Shown: piece by piece, positions 1-5,480 of the stretch | Numbering within the stretch: position 1 is the first letter of the stretch | How the letters are laid out: the number at the start of each line of letters is the position of its first letter | Source: CAYOVG01 sp964407285 | GTDB taxonomy: Bacteria; Desulfobacterota; Syntrophobacteria; Syntrophobacterales; Syntrophobacteraceae | Length of the DNA stretch: 15,679 bases | Reading direction: 5' to 3' | NCBI GenBank assembly: GCA_964407285.1 | Contig: CAYOVG010000149.1 | Location: forward strand, 1 to 15,679 | Program-made: the position numbers and the translations under genes | The notes under the pieces: model-generated | The model's input: only the letters and a program-made list of their open reading frames with translations | Database searches by the model: none | What the model was told of the DNA's origin: nothing

Positions 1-1
1 T

Positions 2-364
2 GGAGTATCGTACGATTCGGACCTGCGCAAAGCCATGGAACTGATACTGGACGCGGCCTCGGAAGTGGAGCGGGTGCTCGTTCAGCCCAATCCCATCTGC
101 CTTGTCACGGGATTCGGGGAAAGTTCCGTAGACCTGGAGTTGAGGATGTGGATCAGCGACCCCAAAAACGGAGTATCAAATGTAAAGAGTGACGTTTTGC
201 TGGCCGTGTGGGATAAATTCAAGGAACACGGCGTCGAAATACCCTTCCCGCAACGCGACTTGCACCTCAAGTACCCGCCGGCGCCGGCGCTCAACGCGGC
301 ATGGGGAGCAAAGGACCAGTCGTCCGACGACGATGAAACGGCTGCAAAGGTTGCCGGTATGTGA
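2..364 (+). CDS. MscS-family mechanosensitive channel, C-terminal fragment (5' end outside window)
   Basis: The frame is open from base 2 and ends at the TGA at 362-364, so only the last 120 residues are present. They read as the cytoplasmic beta and alpha/beta end of MscS-type small-conductance channels. The stretch around DLRKAMELILDAA is followed by a beta-rich segment (LELRMWISDP) and then the typical closing segment VLLAVWDKFKEHGVEIPFPQ and RDLHLKY. In the family this part forms the cytosolic vestibule beneath the inner-membrane pore that opens under osmotic downshock. The pore helices are upstream of the window. The first ATG in view (35) is internal and is not the start. The tail after LHLKY is short and acidic (SSDDDE). 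Large MscS relatives have the same ending, so full length cannot be judged. Confidence 0.87.
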   Translation, partial: GVSYDSDLRKAMELILDAASEVERVLVQPNPICLVTGFGESSVDLELRMWISDPKNGVSNVKSDVLLAVWDKFKEHGVEIPFPQRDLHLKYPPAPALNAAWGAKDQSSDDDETAAKVAGM

Positions 365-372
365 GCGGGCTT

Positions 373-442
373 CGCGTTGCGGGTTGCGGGTTTCCGTAAA
401 ACGCGTTGCGGGTTGCGGGTTACGAGTTGCGGGTTGCGGGTT
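373..442. repeat. Three-copy G-rich direct repeat (CGNGTTGCGGGTTGCGGGTT)
   Basis: Copies of a 20-bp unit lie at 373-392, 402-421 and 423-442. The first two are identical (cgcgttgcgggttgcgggtt) and the third differs at one base. Each copy contains the smaller unit TTGCGGG twice, giving six GGG runs within about 70 bp. The array begins 8 bp after the channel stop codon. It could be a slippage-prone tandem array, a dispersed intergenic repeat or a G-quadruplex former. There is no coding signal. Confidence 0.85.
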
Positions 443-490
443 TGCGCAAATCATGAGTATATCTCCATCGTTCATGGGGCCCGCCCTGGG

Positions 491-507
491 CTGATGAAAA
501 TCATCAG
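491..507. repeat. Perfect 7-bp inverted repeat overlapping the end of the transposase remnant
   Basis: CTGATGA (491-497) and TCATCAG (501-507) are perfect complements separated by AAA. The right arm covers the stop codon (504-506) of the minus-strand transposase remnant. No T-run follows either arm, so it is not a textbook terminator. It may be a weak terminator or the edge of the old element. Confidence 0.5.
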
Positions 508-899
508 GCAAATGCAGCGTCAATTTCATCCCATTTTTGTTCCGGGCTCCTGTCCGATGAAAGGATCTTTCTTTTCGCTTGAACGGATTTTCCGAGCTTT
601 TCACGGCGCCGCTCGATCACGTCTTTCGTGCGTACCGTTTCCATGGCCGTTCGGATAACCTCGCTTGTCGTTTTGGACACGATGGCGGCGATACTCGGAA
701 CAAGGGCTGTGAAGCCGCTGTTGGACCGGTTCTTTTCGATGTTCTCGAGCTTGCACAAAACCGACTCGATGATCTCGCTGCTTCCAAGGAGACGCTCATG
801 GGCTTTGGCTTTACGCGATTTCTGCGCCACAAAGGCGATCAACTCCCGGCGAATCCTCTCCTCCCGGTTTGCTCCGTTGGAGCGTGAGTTTTCGGCAAG
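504..899 (-). pseudogene. Transposase C-terminal remnant
   Basis: The minus-strand frame ends at 504. From about 899 downward it reads like the C-terminal third of a transposase: REERIRRELIAFVAQ, then ERLLGSSEIIESVLCKLENI, SGFTALVPSIAAIVSKTT, METVRTKDVI and GKSVQAKRKILSS. From memory these blocks match the end of an insertion-sequence transposase family common in delta-proteobacteria (RLLGSSEVIES...GFTGL...QAKRR). I cannot name the family securely. The frame continues open to 1259, but the residues encoded there do not look like protein (Arg/Pro/Cys-rich, no helix pattern). The remnant is therefore about 130 residues with no catalytic N-terminal part. It is almost certainly non-functional. 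Confidence 0.6.
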
Positions 900-1224
900 C
901 CTGCCTACGCCGATTTTTTGGGGATGGATGCGCGGCGCAAGCCGCGGGCTCCGGCAGAGCGTACGCCGAGGGCGGGAGGCGTTACCGGCGCCGAGGGGAT
1001 TCAATCTCACCTGGATTGGATGACGGTTCCGGATGGCGGAAACAAGATAGAGGTATGCGTTGCCCCGCGGGGGCATTGTCGGGCATGATCCATCAAAGAC
1101 AACGGATATGAGTCCATGAAAATCGGTAGTGCCTGGGACTGGCTGCATAAACGAGGGCAGAACGTATTGACATGTATGAACAGAGGTCGGAGGTTGATGG
1201 TAGACCGCTACTGAGAGGTGGACC

Positions 1225-1401
1225 ATGCAGCCGATTGACCATTTCTGTTGCCGGAACAAGGAATGTGAGGATCATGGGGTTCGAGGCAAGGGCAACTTGT
1301 GTTTCCGGGGTTGGAGTGGAAGAGCCGAACGGATTCGGATGATCCTTTGCCGCACCTGCAAAGCCCGTTTCTCTGAACGAAAGGGGACGGTACTGGGCTA
1401 G
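1225..1401 (+). pseudogene. Transposase N-terminal zinc-ribbon fragment, 58 codons
   Basis: An ATG at 1225 opens a 58-codon frame ending TAG at 1399-1401. The product begins MQPIDHFCCRNKEC. It has a CxxxxC pair (C9, C14), a GxGNLxFRGWSG turn, and a second knuckle LCRTCKARFSERKGT (C42, C45). This is the pattern of the N-terminal zinc ribbon of IS1-like/ISNCY-type transposases, in which the ribbon precedes a helix-turn-helix and a DDE core. Here the frame stops right after FSERKGT, where the family normally continues. The HTH and catalytic parts are not found downstream. It is a decayed element end, not a complete small gene. It points away from the minus-strand remnant at 504-899 and probably came from a separate insertion. 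Confidence 0.65.
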
Positions 1402-1415
1402 GGAGAATTTTCTCC
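1402..1415. repeat. Short inverted repeat right after the zinc-ribbon fragment stop
   Basis: GGAGAA (1402-1407) and TTCTCC (1410-1415) are complementary with a 2-base spacer, directly after the TAG of the fragment. The tiny loop makes a hairpin poor; a dimeric protein-binding site or chance is more likely. Confidence 0.3.
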
Positions 1416-1460
1416 TGTCGATAGTTGACGTTGCATCAAGGATTCCAACCTGATTTGGTG

Positions 1461-1540
1461 CTCAAATCCAATTTTGCATTCCAATCCAATCGTGAGTAGT
1501 CCAATCCAATCAGCGCTCCAATCCAATTAGCACTCAAATC
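1461..1540. repeat. Array of CCAATCCAAT-type repeats (about 17-20 bp period)
   Basis: The unit TCCAATCCAAT occurs exactly at 1480-1490, 1500-1510 and 1517-1527. Diverged versions lie on both sides (CTCAAATCCAA at 1461-1471, CTCAAATC at 1533-1540). The spacing is 20, then 17 bases, with unrelated spacers. This AT-rich block lies in otherwise GC-rich DNA. The spacers are far too short for CRISPR. It could be an iteron-like binding array or a mobile-element end. Confidence 0.75.
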
Positions 1541-1653
1541 TGTATGTTGACATGCATGAATGCCTTGATTAGAACGATTCCGTGGGCGATTCTTCCGGAC
1601 TAATGGTATAAAGATACAAAATACCGAACGGCGCATGTCCGGGTCCGTGGGGG

Positions 1654-1760
1654 AGCGCCGCCGTTCCCGACGGGCGGCGCCGGGACGAACCGAACGGGAG
1701 TTACTTTTATGCCGAGGCAAACAAGCGCCGCCGTTCCCGACGGGCGGCGCCGGGACGAAC
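1654..1760. repeat. Two perfect copies of a 37-bp hairpin unit (REP-like)
   Basis: The segments 1654-1690 and 1724-1760 are identical over 37 bp, with a 70-bp period. Within each, GCGCCGCCGT can pair with ACGGGCGGCGC (one G bulged) around a TCCCG loop, so each unit can fold into a strong GC hairpin. This is the layout of REP-type palindromic intergenic repeats. Open frames running through here are by-products of the GC-rich repeat. Confidence 0.8.
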
Positions 1761-1991
1761 GTCACCGTCAATCTCGCGGAAATCTCAATCCCGGACCGGA
1801 TGGATGGAAGGGATGGAACCATGACCGGGAAGAAAGTGTCCTGTATGGAGAAGGAAGTTTCCCGTATGGAACGGTCGAAGGCGGAATGCATGAATCCGAA
1901 GTGCCCCGGACATCCCGTCCCCGTAGCCGGAGAAGCAGGCATGAAAATTGGCTGTGTTGAACTTAGTCGCTATGTACGGAACTTTCAGAGA

Positions 1992-2016
1992 TTTTCGGGC
2001 CTTTGCAGGCCGAAAA
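1992..2016. other. Imperfect hairpin
   Basis: TTTTC (1992-1996) and GGCC (1998-2001) pair with GGCC (2008-2011) and GAAAA (2012-2016). The stem is 9 bp with one bulged G and the loop is TTTGCA. No T-tract follows on either strand beyond the stem, so terminator function is doubtful. Confidence 0.35.
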
Positions 2017-2028
2017 CCAGGGTTCGGC

Positions 2029-2056
2029 AACTCCTAAGAGCGCCGTGAACAGATCA
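2029..2056 (+). repeat. AACTCCTAAGA-N8-AACAGATCA element, copy 1
   Basis: AACTCCTAAGA (2029-2039) and AACAGATCA (2048-2056) are separated by 8 bases. The same two blocks, same orientation and order, recur at 10999-11027 with a 9-base, unrelated middle. The two copies bracket the five-gene nucleotide-signalling block. Confidence 0.55.
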
Positions 2057-2494
2057 TAAGAGCATCGTAAACGTGTCGTACGATCCGCATGAATGCTCGG
2101 TTTGCGGGCTCGGAAATAAAAATTTCAACATGCCGTTCAACGACCCTGTATCAAAAGAAGTCAAAATAAACACAGACAAGAGGAGGTTGTCTCCAACACA
2201 TTGCCGACCGGGGCCGGCAGCGCATCCGCAAATTCACGAACGAATCAGCCTTCACGTCTTCGCCGTTGCTGAATGCATCCGGTCGGGCTCCGATACCGGG
2301 GCGGGCGACAGGGGCGAGAATGATGCGGGACCGCTTCCCAGTTTCAAAGGCGAGGTCCATTGGCCATGTGTTTGAGGCGCCGCTCGAGAGGACTCACCGT
2401 CATTCCCGCGCCGGCGAATTGGCGTCAGGTTAAGAGGTTGGATAGTTTTTCATGATGCTTCTTCCTTCTCTTACGTGTTTCGTGGGCGCGGTTT

Positions 2495-2523
2495 CTGAGT
2501 GTTCAGCATAACCGGACACTGAG
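2495..2523. repeat. Inverted repeat upstream of the nucleotidyltransferase gene
   Basis: CTGAGTGTTC (2495-2504) and GGACACTGAG (2514-2523) pair over 10 positions, with one G-G mismatch and one wobble, around a 9-base loop. It lies 114 bases before the start at 2637. It could be an operator or the terminal repeat of a lost insertion sequence. Confidence 0.4.
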
Positions 2524-2636
2524 AGCCTGAAATCACATGCACGATGACGGCAGGATTGGTAACCGGTATTATCCCCTGTACCCCGGAAAAATGTCCGGTG
2601 GCGAAGTCTTCAGTTTGCATTTGCCGGGAGCAAACA

Positions 2637-3668
2637 ATGACGCATCAGAAGTTCAACGACAAAATGGCTATCGAGTATCCGGAGGCGCCGTTGTTTTCGG
2701 AACACATAAATTGGCGCCGATATCAGCAATTCAAAAGCAATTGGGAATTTTCCCGTGGAATACTGGTGAAGCTGAATGCCAGGCTGAACAGCCTGTTTCA
2801 AGATGATGACAGCTTCTCCGTCATAGTTGCCGGCTCCTACGGACGAATGGATGCTCATGATAAATCCGATCTGGACTTTATGATAGTTCACAATGGGCAT
2901 CTTACAGACGACCAGGCCAAAGTCGACATAGTCAGAAGCGTAGCCGAAGAACTGAGGATAGGCGCTCCCAACCCTGAGGGAGCATTCTCGCGCCCGATAC
3001 ACATAGATAAAATGCTCAATACGATTGGATCGAGAGAAGACGATCTGAATTCGACGGCGCAACGCTTGCTCATACTAATGGAAGGACGGGCTATTTACAA
3101 CCGGGCTCTCTTTGACGTCATCGTGACGTCCATTTTGGATTATTACCTGAAATATGTACGTGAAGAACCGGACAAGGAAGCCCTGGTCCTGTTGAATGAT
3201 CTGATCAAGTACTTTCGCAATATCTGCATCAATGTAGAGTTCAGCTTCTGGCAGGATGAATCGAAATGGGGCATCCGCGGCGTAAAGCTGCGGCACAGCA
3301 GAATACTCATCTACGCAGGCCTGCTGTTGCTCATACTTACGTCCAGTAAGCACAGGCGAAACAAGATCGATTTCCTGAAGAAACACATCCATGCTTCTCC
3401 GATAGATAAGCTGTATGTCGCCTACGAGGAAAACGGCGACGGCAATTTCGAGCGCATAATCGCTACATACAACATTTTTCTCAGTAAACTCATCCGTGAC
3501 GATGTTAGAGATGAACTAAAATGCCTGGAATATGCGGATAGATTCGCATGTAACAGCTATGCGGAGTTAAAGGCGAACTCCGAATTCCTGCAGTCGGAGT
3601 TGACCCGGTTCATACTGGAAAACCGCGCCAACTGGACCTCAAAAGCTTTCGAGTACCTGGTCTTCTGA
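2637..3668 (+). CDS. DUF294/GlnD-like nucleotidyltransferase
   Basis: The 343-aa protein has the nucleotidyltransferase signature GSYGRMDAHDKSDLDF at residues 66-81. This gives the GS motif and the metal-binding D78 and D80 of the Pol-beta fold. It is followed by REDDLN, LLILMEGRAIYN (about 144-155) and a helical half, LLNDLIKYFRNICINVEF (about 185-202) then KLRHSRILIYAGLLLLI, as in DUF294/GlnD-type proteins of otherwise unknown substrate. Such enzymes transfer NMPs to proteins, RNA or small molecules; the target here is unknown. The ATG at 2637 is chosen over upstream in-frame ATGs (2544) because CCGGGAG lies 6 bases before it. The hydrophobic run at about 224-235 belongs to a predicted helix and is probably not a membrane anchor. 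The gene is visibly AT-richer than its neighbours (26 G/C of 60 in 3001-3060), which suggests separate acquisition. Confidence 0.8.
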   Translation: MTHQKFNDKMAIEYPEAPLFSEHINWRRYQQFKSNWEFSRGILVKLNARLNSLFQDDDSFSVIVAGSYGRMDAHDKSDLDFMIVHNGHLTDDQAKVDIVRSVAEELRIGAPNPEGAFSRPIHIDKMLNTIGSREDDLNSTAQRLLILMEGRAIYNRALFDVIVTSILDYYLKYVREEPDKEALVLLNDLIKYFRNICINVEFSFWQDESKWGIRGVKLRHSRILIYAGLLLLILTSSKHRRNKIDFLKKHIHASPIDKLYVAYEENGDGNFERIIATYNIFLSKLIRDDVRDELKCLEYADRFACNSYAELKANSEFLQSELTRFILENRANWTSKAFEYLVF

Positions 3669-3747
3669 TCGATCGCTTGCGGGATAGCTCGCTTCGCCTT
3701 ACCTTGTCTCCACCTGCTCGTTGCAGCGCGCCGTGCGGCTATTTGAT

Positions 3748-3776
3748 TTGAAAAATCCCGCTTTATTCAGTATAGT
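3748..3776 (+). promoter_or_regulatory. Sigma70-type promoter for the phosphatase/2H pair
   Basis: TTGAAA (3748-3753) and TATAGT (3771-3776) each match the sigma70 consensus at 5 of 6 bases, with the ideal 17-base spacing. Transcription would start near 3783. This excludes the TTG at 3721 as the phosphatase start on this transcript and favours 3847 or later. Confidence 0.6.
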
Positions 3777-3846
3777 TCGGGCGAACGGATTACTTCGGAC
3801 AGACTGCCATGGGATAGAGGCATACGGAGATCGAGGCACTCGAAAA

Positions 3847-4737
3847 ATGGGCAAAAAATCGTCATCTCGCGGCCTTCAGCTTTGCATTCCTTACGAACCG
3901 CCATCAGGATCGAGGGGGAGCCGGCTCTCACCGGCCGGGACCGTTTCGCAACCCTTTCAGCTATGGATGCACGGCAAGGCTCCCGTACCACCTTGCCGCC
4001 CGAATCCCGCGGACTTCCCCATACCCCTTCCCCACACCGTTGAACTCCACTTCATGAGGCACGGCGAAAGCGTGGCCAATGCCGAGAAACTGGTGACGGG
4101 CACAAGCAACGTTCCCTTGACGGCAGAGGGCGTCAGGCAGGCGAAGGAAGTCGGCAAGAGTCTAAGCCGTCACTACGATGCCGCATTCACATCGACTTTG
4201 CTTCGTTCGCAGAAGACTCTGATGGTGGCGCTTCGAAGCCGCAGGATCAAGGGGGTGGCCATTCAACAGAGTGCGTACCTCGATGAGCGCCGGCTCGGGG
4301 AGATCGAACTCAAACCCAGCCGTCCAATCCCGGAATATTCCGCCGGGGATTTCTCGTTCGCGCCTCCAGGCGGTGAGAATTACCAGTCCGTCACAAGCAG
4401 ATGCTTGAGGTTTCTGTCCGACATCGCCCATTGGATTCGCGAGGAGCGGCATCAGCATCAAAGGAAGATCCAACGCATCCTGATCTGCACTCATATGGGG
4501 CCTCTGCGAATCTTGGCCGGAATTCTGACCGAGGAGTCCGATCCGGCGAAAGTACTGGCTCTTTCTTTCCGGCCGACCGAGATGTTCAGGTTCAACTGGA
4601 CGCGACTGGCGTATCCTAAGTTCCAGGATTCCAGTATCATGGATCAACGGCATTCCCGCATCTCGCCTCAGCCCTCTCCTTACGCGAGCCCGACCGGCTC
4701 CGGAACATACCCGGCCACGCGATTCGACCAACACTGA
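3847..4737 (+). CDS. Histidine phosphatase superfamily (phosphoglycerate mutase-like) protein
   Basis: The 296-aa product carries the branch-1 histidine phosphatase core. Its RHGES motif (R71, H72, G73, E74) supplies the phospho-accepting histidine. It is followed by LVTGTSNVPLTAEG, TSTLLRSQKT (R120), LDERRLGEIE (E147), PGGEN (about 174-178) and ICTHMGPLR with the second catalytic histidine at 216. All catalytic positions are intact. The substrate is not readable from sequence; relatives act on sugar phosphates, nucleotides or phosphoproteins. About 65 residues precede the domain, Pro/Ser-rich and without a signal peptide, and a short low-complexity tail follows it. The start at 3847 has GAGG 10 bases upstream and lies downstream of the promoter. 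An ATG at 3967 would give a tighter protein and cannot be excluded. The 2H gene follows 17 bases later, so the two are probably co-transcribed. Confidence 0.78.
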   Translation: MGKKSSSRGLQLCIPYEPPSGSRGSRLSPAGTVSQPFQLWMHGKAPVPPCRPNPADFPIPLPHTVELHFMRHGESVANAEKLVTGTSNVPLTAEGVRQAKEVGKSLSRHYDAAFTSTLLRSQKTLMVALRSRRIKGVAIQQSAYLDERRLGEIELKPSRPIPEYSAGDFSFAPPGGENYQSVTSRCLRFLSDIAHWIREERHQHQRKIQRILICTHMGPLRILAGILTEESDPAKVLALSFRPTEMFRFNWTRLAYPKFQDSSIMDQRHSRISPQPSPYASPTGSGTYPATRFDQH

Positions 4738-4754
4738 GCAAACGAAAGCCATGC

Positions 4755-5342
4755 ATGAACAGGTACGCTGTTTTCGGCATTTTGGACGACCGGGCGCTTA
4801 GAACAATTCGCGCTTATCAACGGGATATCTCTTCAATTACCGGCAACACGCTCGCCCTGCGATTCCCGGTGCATGTAACCCTGCGGGGACCTTTCCGGAT
4901 GCGCGCGTCCGAATTGGGGTCCTTGATCGGCGACCTTCACAGGTGTTGCCGCCGGCATGAAGCTTTCGACGTGGTTCTTGACGGCCCCGTCGTTGTCGAT
5001 CCGGACTTGTGCTGGTTCGAGGTCAAGGCCGGTTCGCCCGGCTTCTCGCGTTGCCGTGATTTGCATATTCTTCTGGAAGACGGGTTGAACCGGCAGGTCG
5101 GCATTGACGATGTTTCGGCAAACCACAAGCTGGCGTGCTATCGACCGCACGTAACGCTTGGCTGGGATGTAAACCGCGCCATGCAATACATCCGTAACCT
5201 GGAACCCGCCACGTTGACCGGGACCGTCACCGACATCGCCCTGGTTTCTTACCCGGCCATGTGGCCGGCGCAAGGAGCCGTGCGGGTAATCGAGTCGGTT
5301 TCACAGCACAGGGGTTCCGGTCCTCCAGGGAGCGAAAGCTGA
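4755..5342 (+). CDS. 2H phosphoesterase (2'-5' RNA ligase-like)
   Basis: The 195-aa protein has the two H-x-T motifs that define the 2H phosphoesterase fold: HVTLRGPF (H40, T42) and HVTLGWDV (H132, T134), with symmetric halves and the usual size. Family members hydrolyse or form 2',5' or cyclic phosphodiester bonds in RNA ends, ADP-ribose cyclic phosphate or cyclic oligonucleotides; some phage anti-CBASS proteins are 2H enzymes. The substrate here is unknown. The ATG at 4755 has GAAAG (4744-4748) 6 bases upstream; a second ATG at 4751 is in another frame. With the phosphatase 17 bases upstream it makes a likely two-enzyme unit able to strip or open phosphate-containing signals. The last 20 or so residues (SQHRGSGPPGSES) are a disordered tail. 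Confidence 0.82.
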   Translation: MNRYAVFGILDDRALRTIRAYQRDISSITGNTLALRFPVHVTLRGPFRMRASELGSLIGDLHRCCRRHEAFDVVLDGPVVVDPDLCWFEVKAGSPGFSRCRDLHILLEDGLNRQVGIDDVSANHKLACYRPHVTLGWDVNRAMQYIRNLEPATLTGTVTDIALVSYPAMWPAQGAVRVIESVSQHRGSGPPGSES

Positions 5343-5414
5343 GGGGAACAGGCGCGCTTCGCCCCCTGCTGTAATCGTTTTTAACGGATCTTTTCATCTG
5401 ATGTGTTATCCTTG

Positions 5415-5444
5415 TTGAGATAATTGTGACAGCCGGATTATATA
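5415..5444 (+). promoter_or_regulatory. Sigma70-type promoter for the ATPase-RyR gene
   Basis: TTGAGA (5415-5420, 5 of 6 matches) is followed 18 bases later by TATATA (5439-5444, 4 of 6). The start would be near 5451, leaving a leader of about 30 bases with AGAAGGA (5470-5476) placed 4 bases before the ATG at 5481. The 138-base gap from the 2H gene fits a separate transcription unit. Confidence 0.5.
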
Positions 5445-5480
5445 CGAGACCGGCATCGAAAACGGATTGAGAAGGACGCT

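Larger units (their letters stand above)
1167..1560. repeat. TTGACATGYATGAA motif pair flanking the zinc-ribbon fragment
   Basis: TTGACATGTATGAA occurs at 1167-1180 and TTGACATGCATGAA at 1547-1560, a 13/14 match in the same orientation. They bracket the 1225-1401 transposase fragment. They may be ends or promoter debris of a duplicated insertion, or coincidence. Each starts with a TTGACA -35-like hexamer, but no good -10 follows either one. Confidence 0.4.
1761..2636. other. Intergenic region with no convincing gene
   Basis: About 875 bases without a frame that looks like protein. The longest frames (for example one from a GTG at 2073) have no recognisable motif and poor composition. The visible structures are an imperfect hairpin at 1992-2016, the AACTCCTAAGA/AACAGATCA element at 2029-2056 and an inverted repeat at 2495-2523. 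The 2637 gene probably has its promoter in the AT-richer stretch around 2430-2480, but I could not pick a clear -35/-10 pair. Confidence 0.5.

Noticed and set aside
1461..1540. Possible CRISPR array
   Set aside because: Repeats are about 11 bp with 6-9 bp spacers, and no cas gene is present.
1635..2048. 137-codon plus-strand frame through the 37-bp repeats
   Set aside because: It arises from repeat DNA and has low-complexity Arg-rich content without a motif.
2073..2375. 100-codon frame starting GTG
   Set aside because: No clear ribosome site, no motif and poor composition; not supported as a gene.
2544..2636. Longer nucleotidyltransferase start at ATG 2544
   Set aside because: The extra 31 residues are Cys/Pro-rich without similarity to the family, and the good ribosome site is at 2637.
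3721..3846. Longer phosphatase start at TTG 3721
   Set aside because: The strong promoter-like pair at 3748-3776 lies inside it and the extra residues do not resemble any domain.
5341..5380. GC-rich stretch followed by TTTTT after the 2H gene as a terminator
   Set aside because: The stem needs a 3-base bulge and the T-run is offset by about 8 bases; too weak to call.
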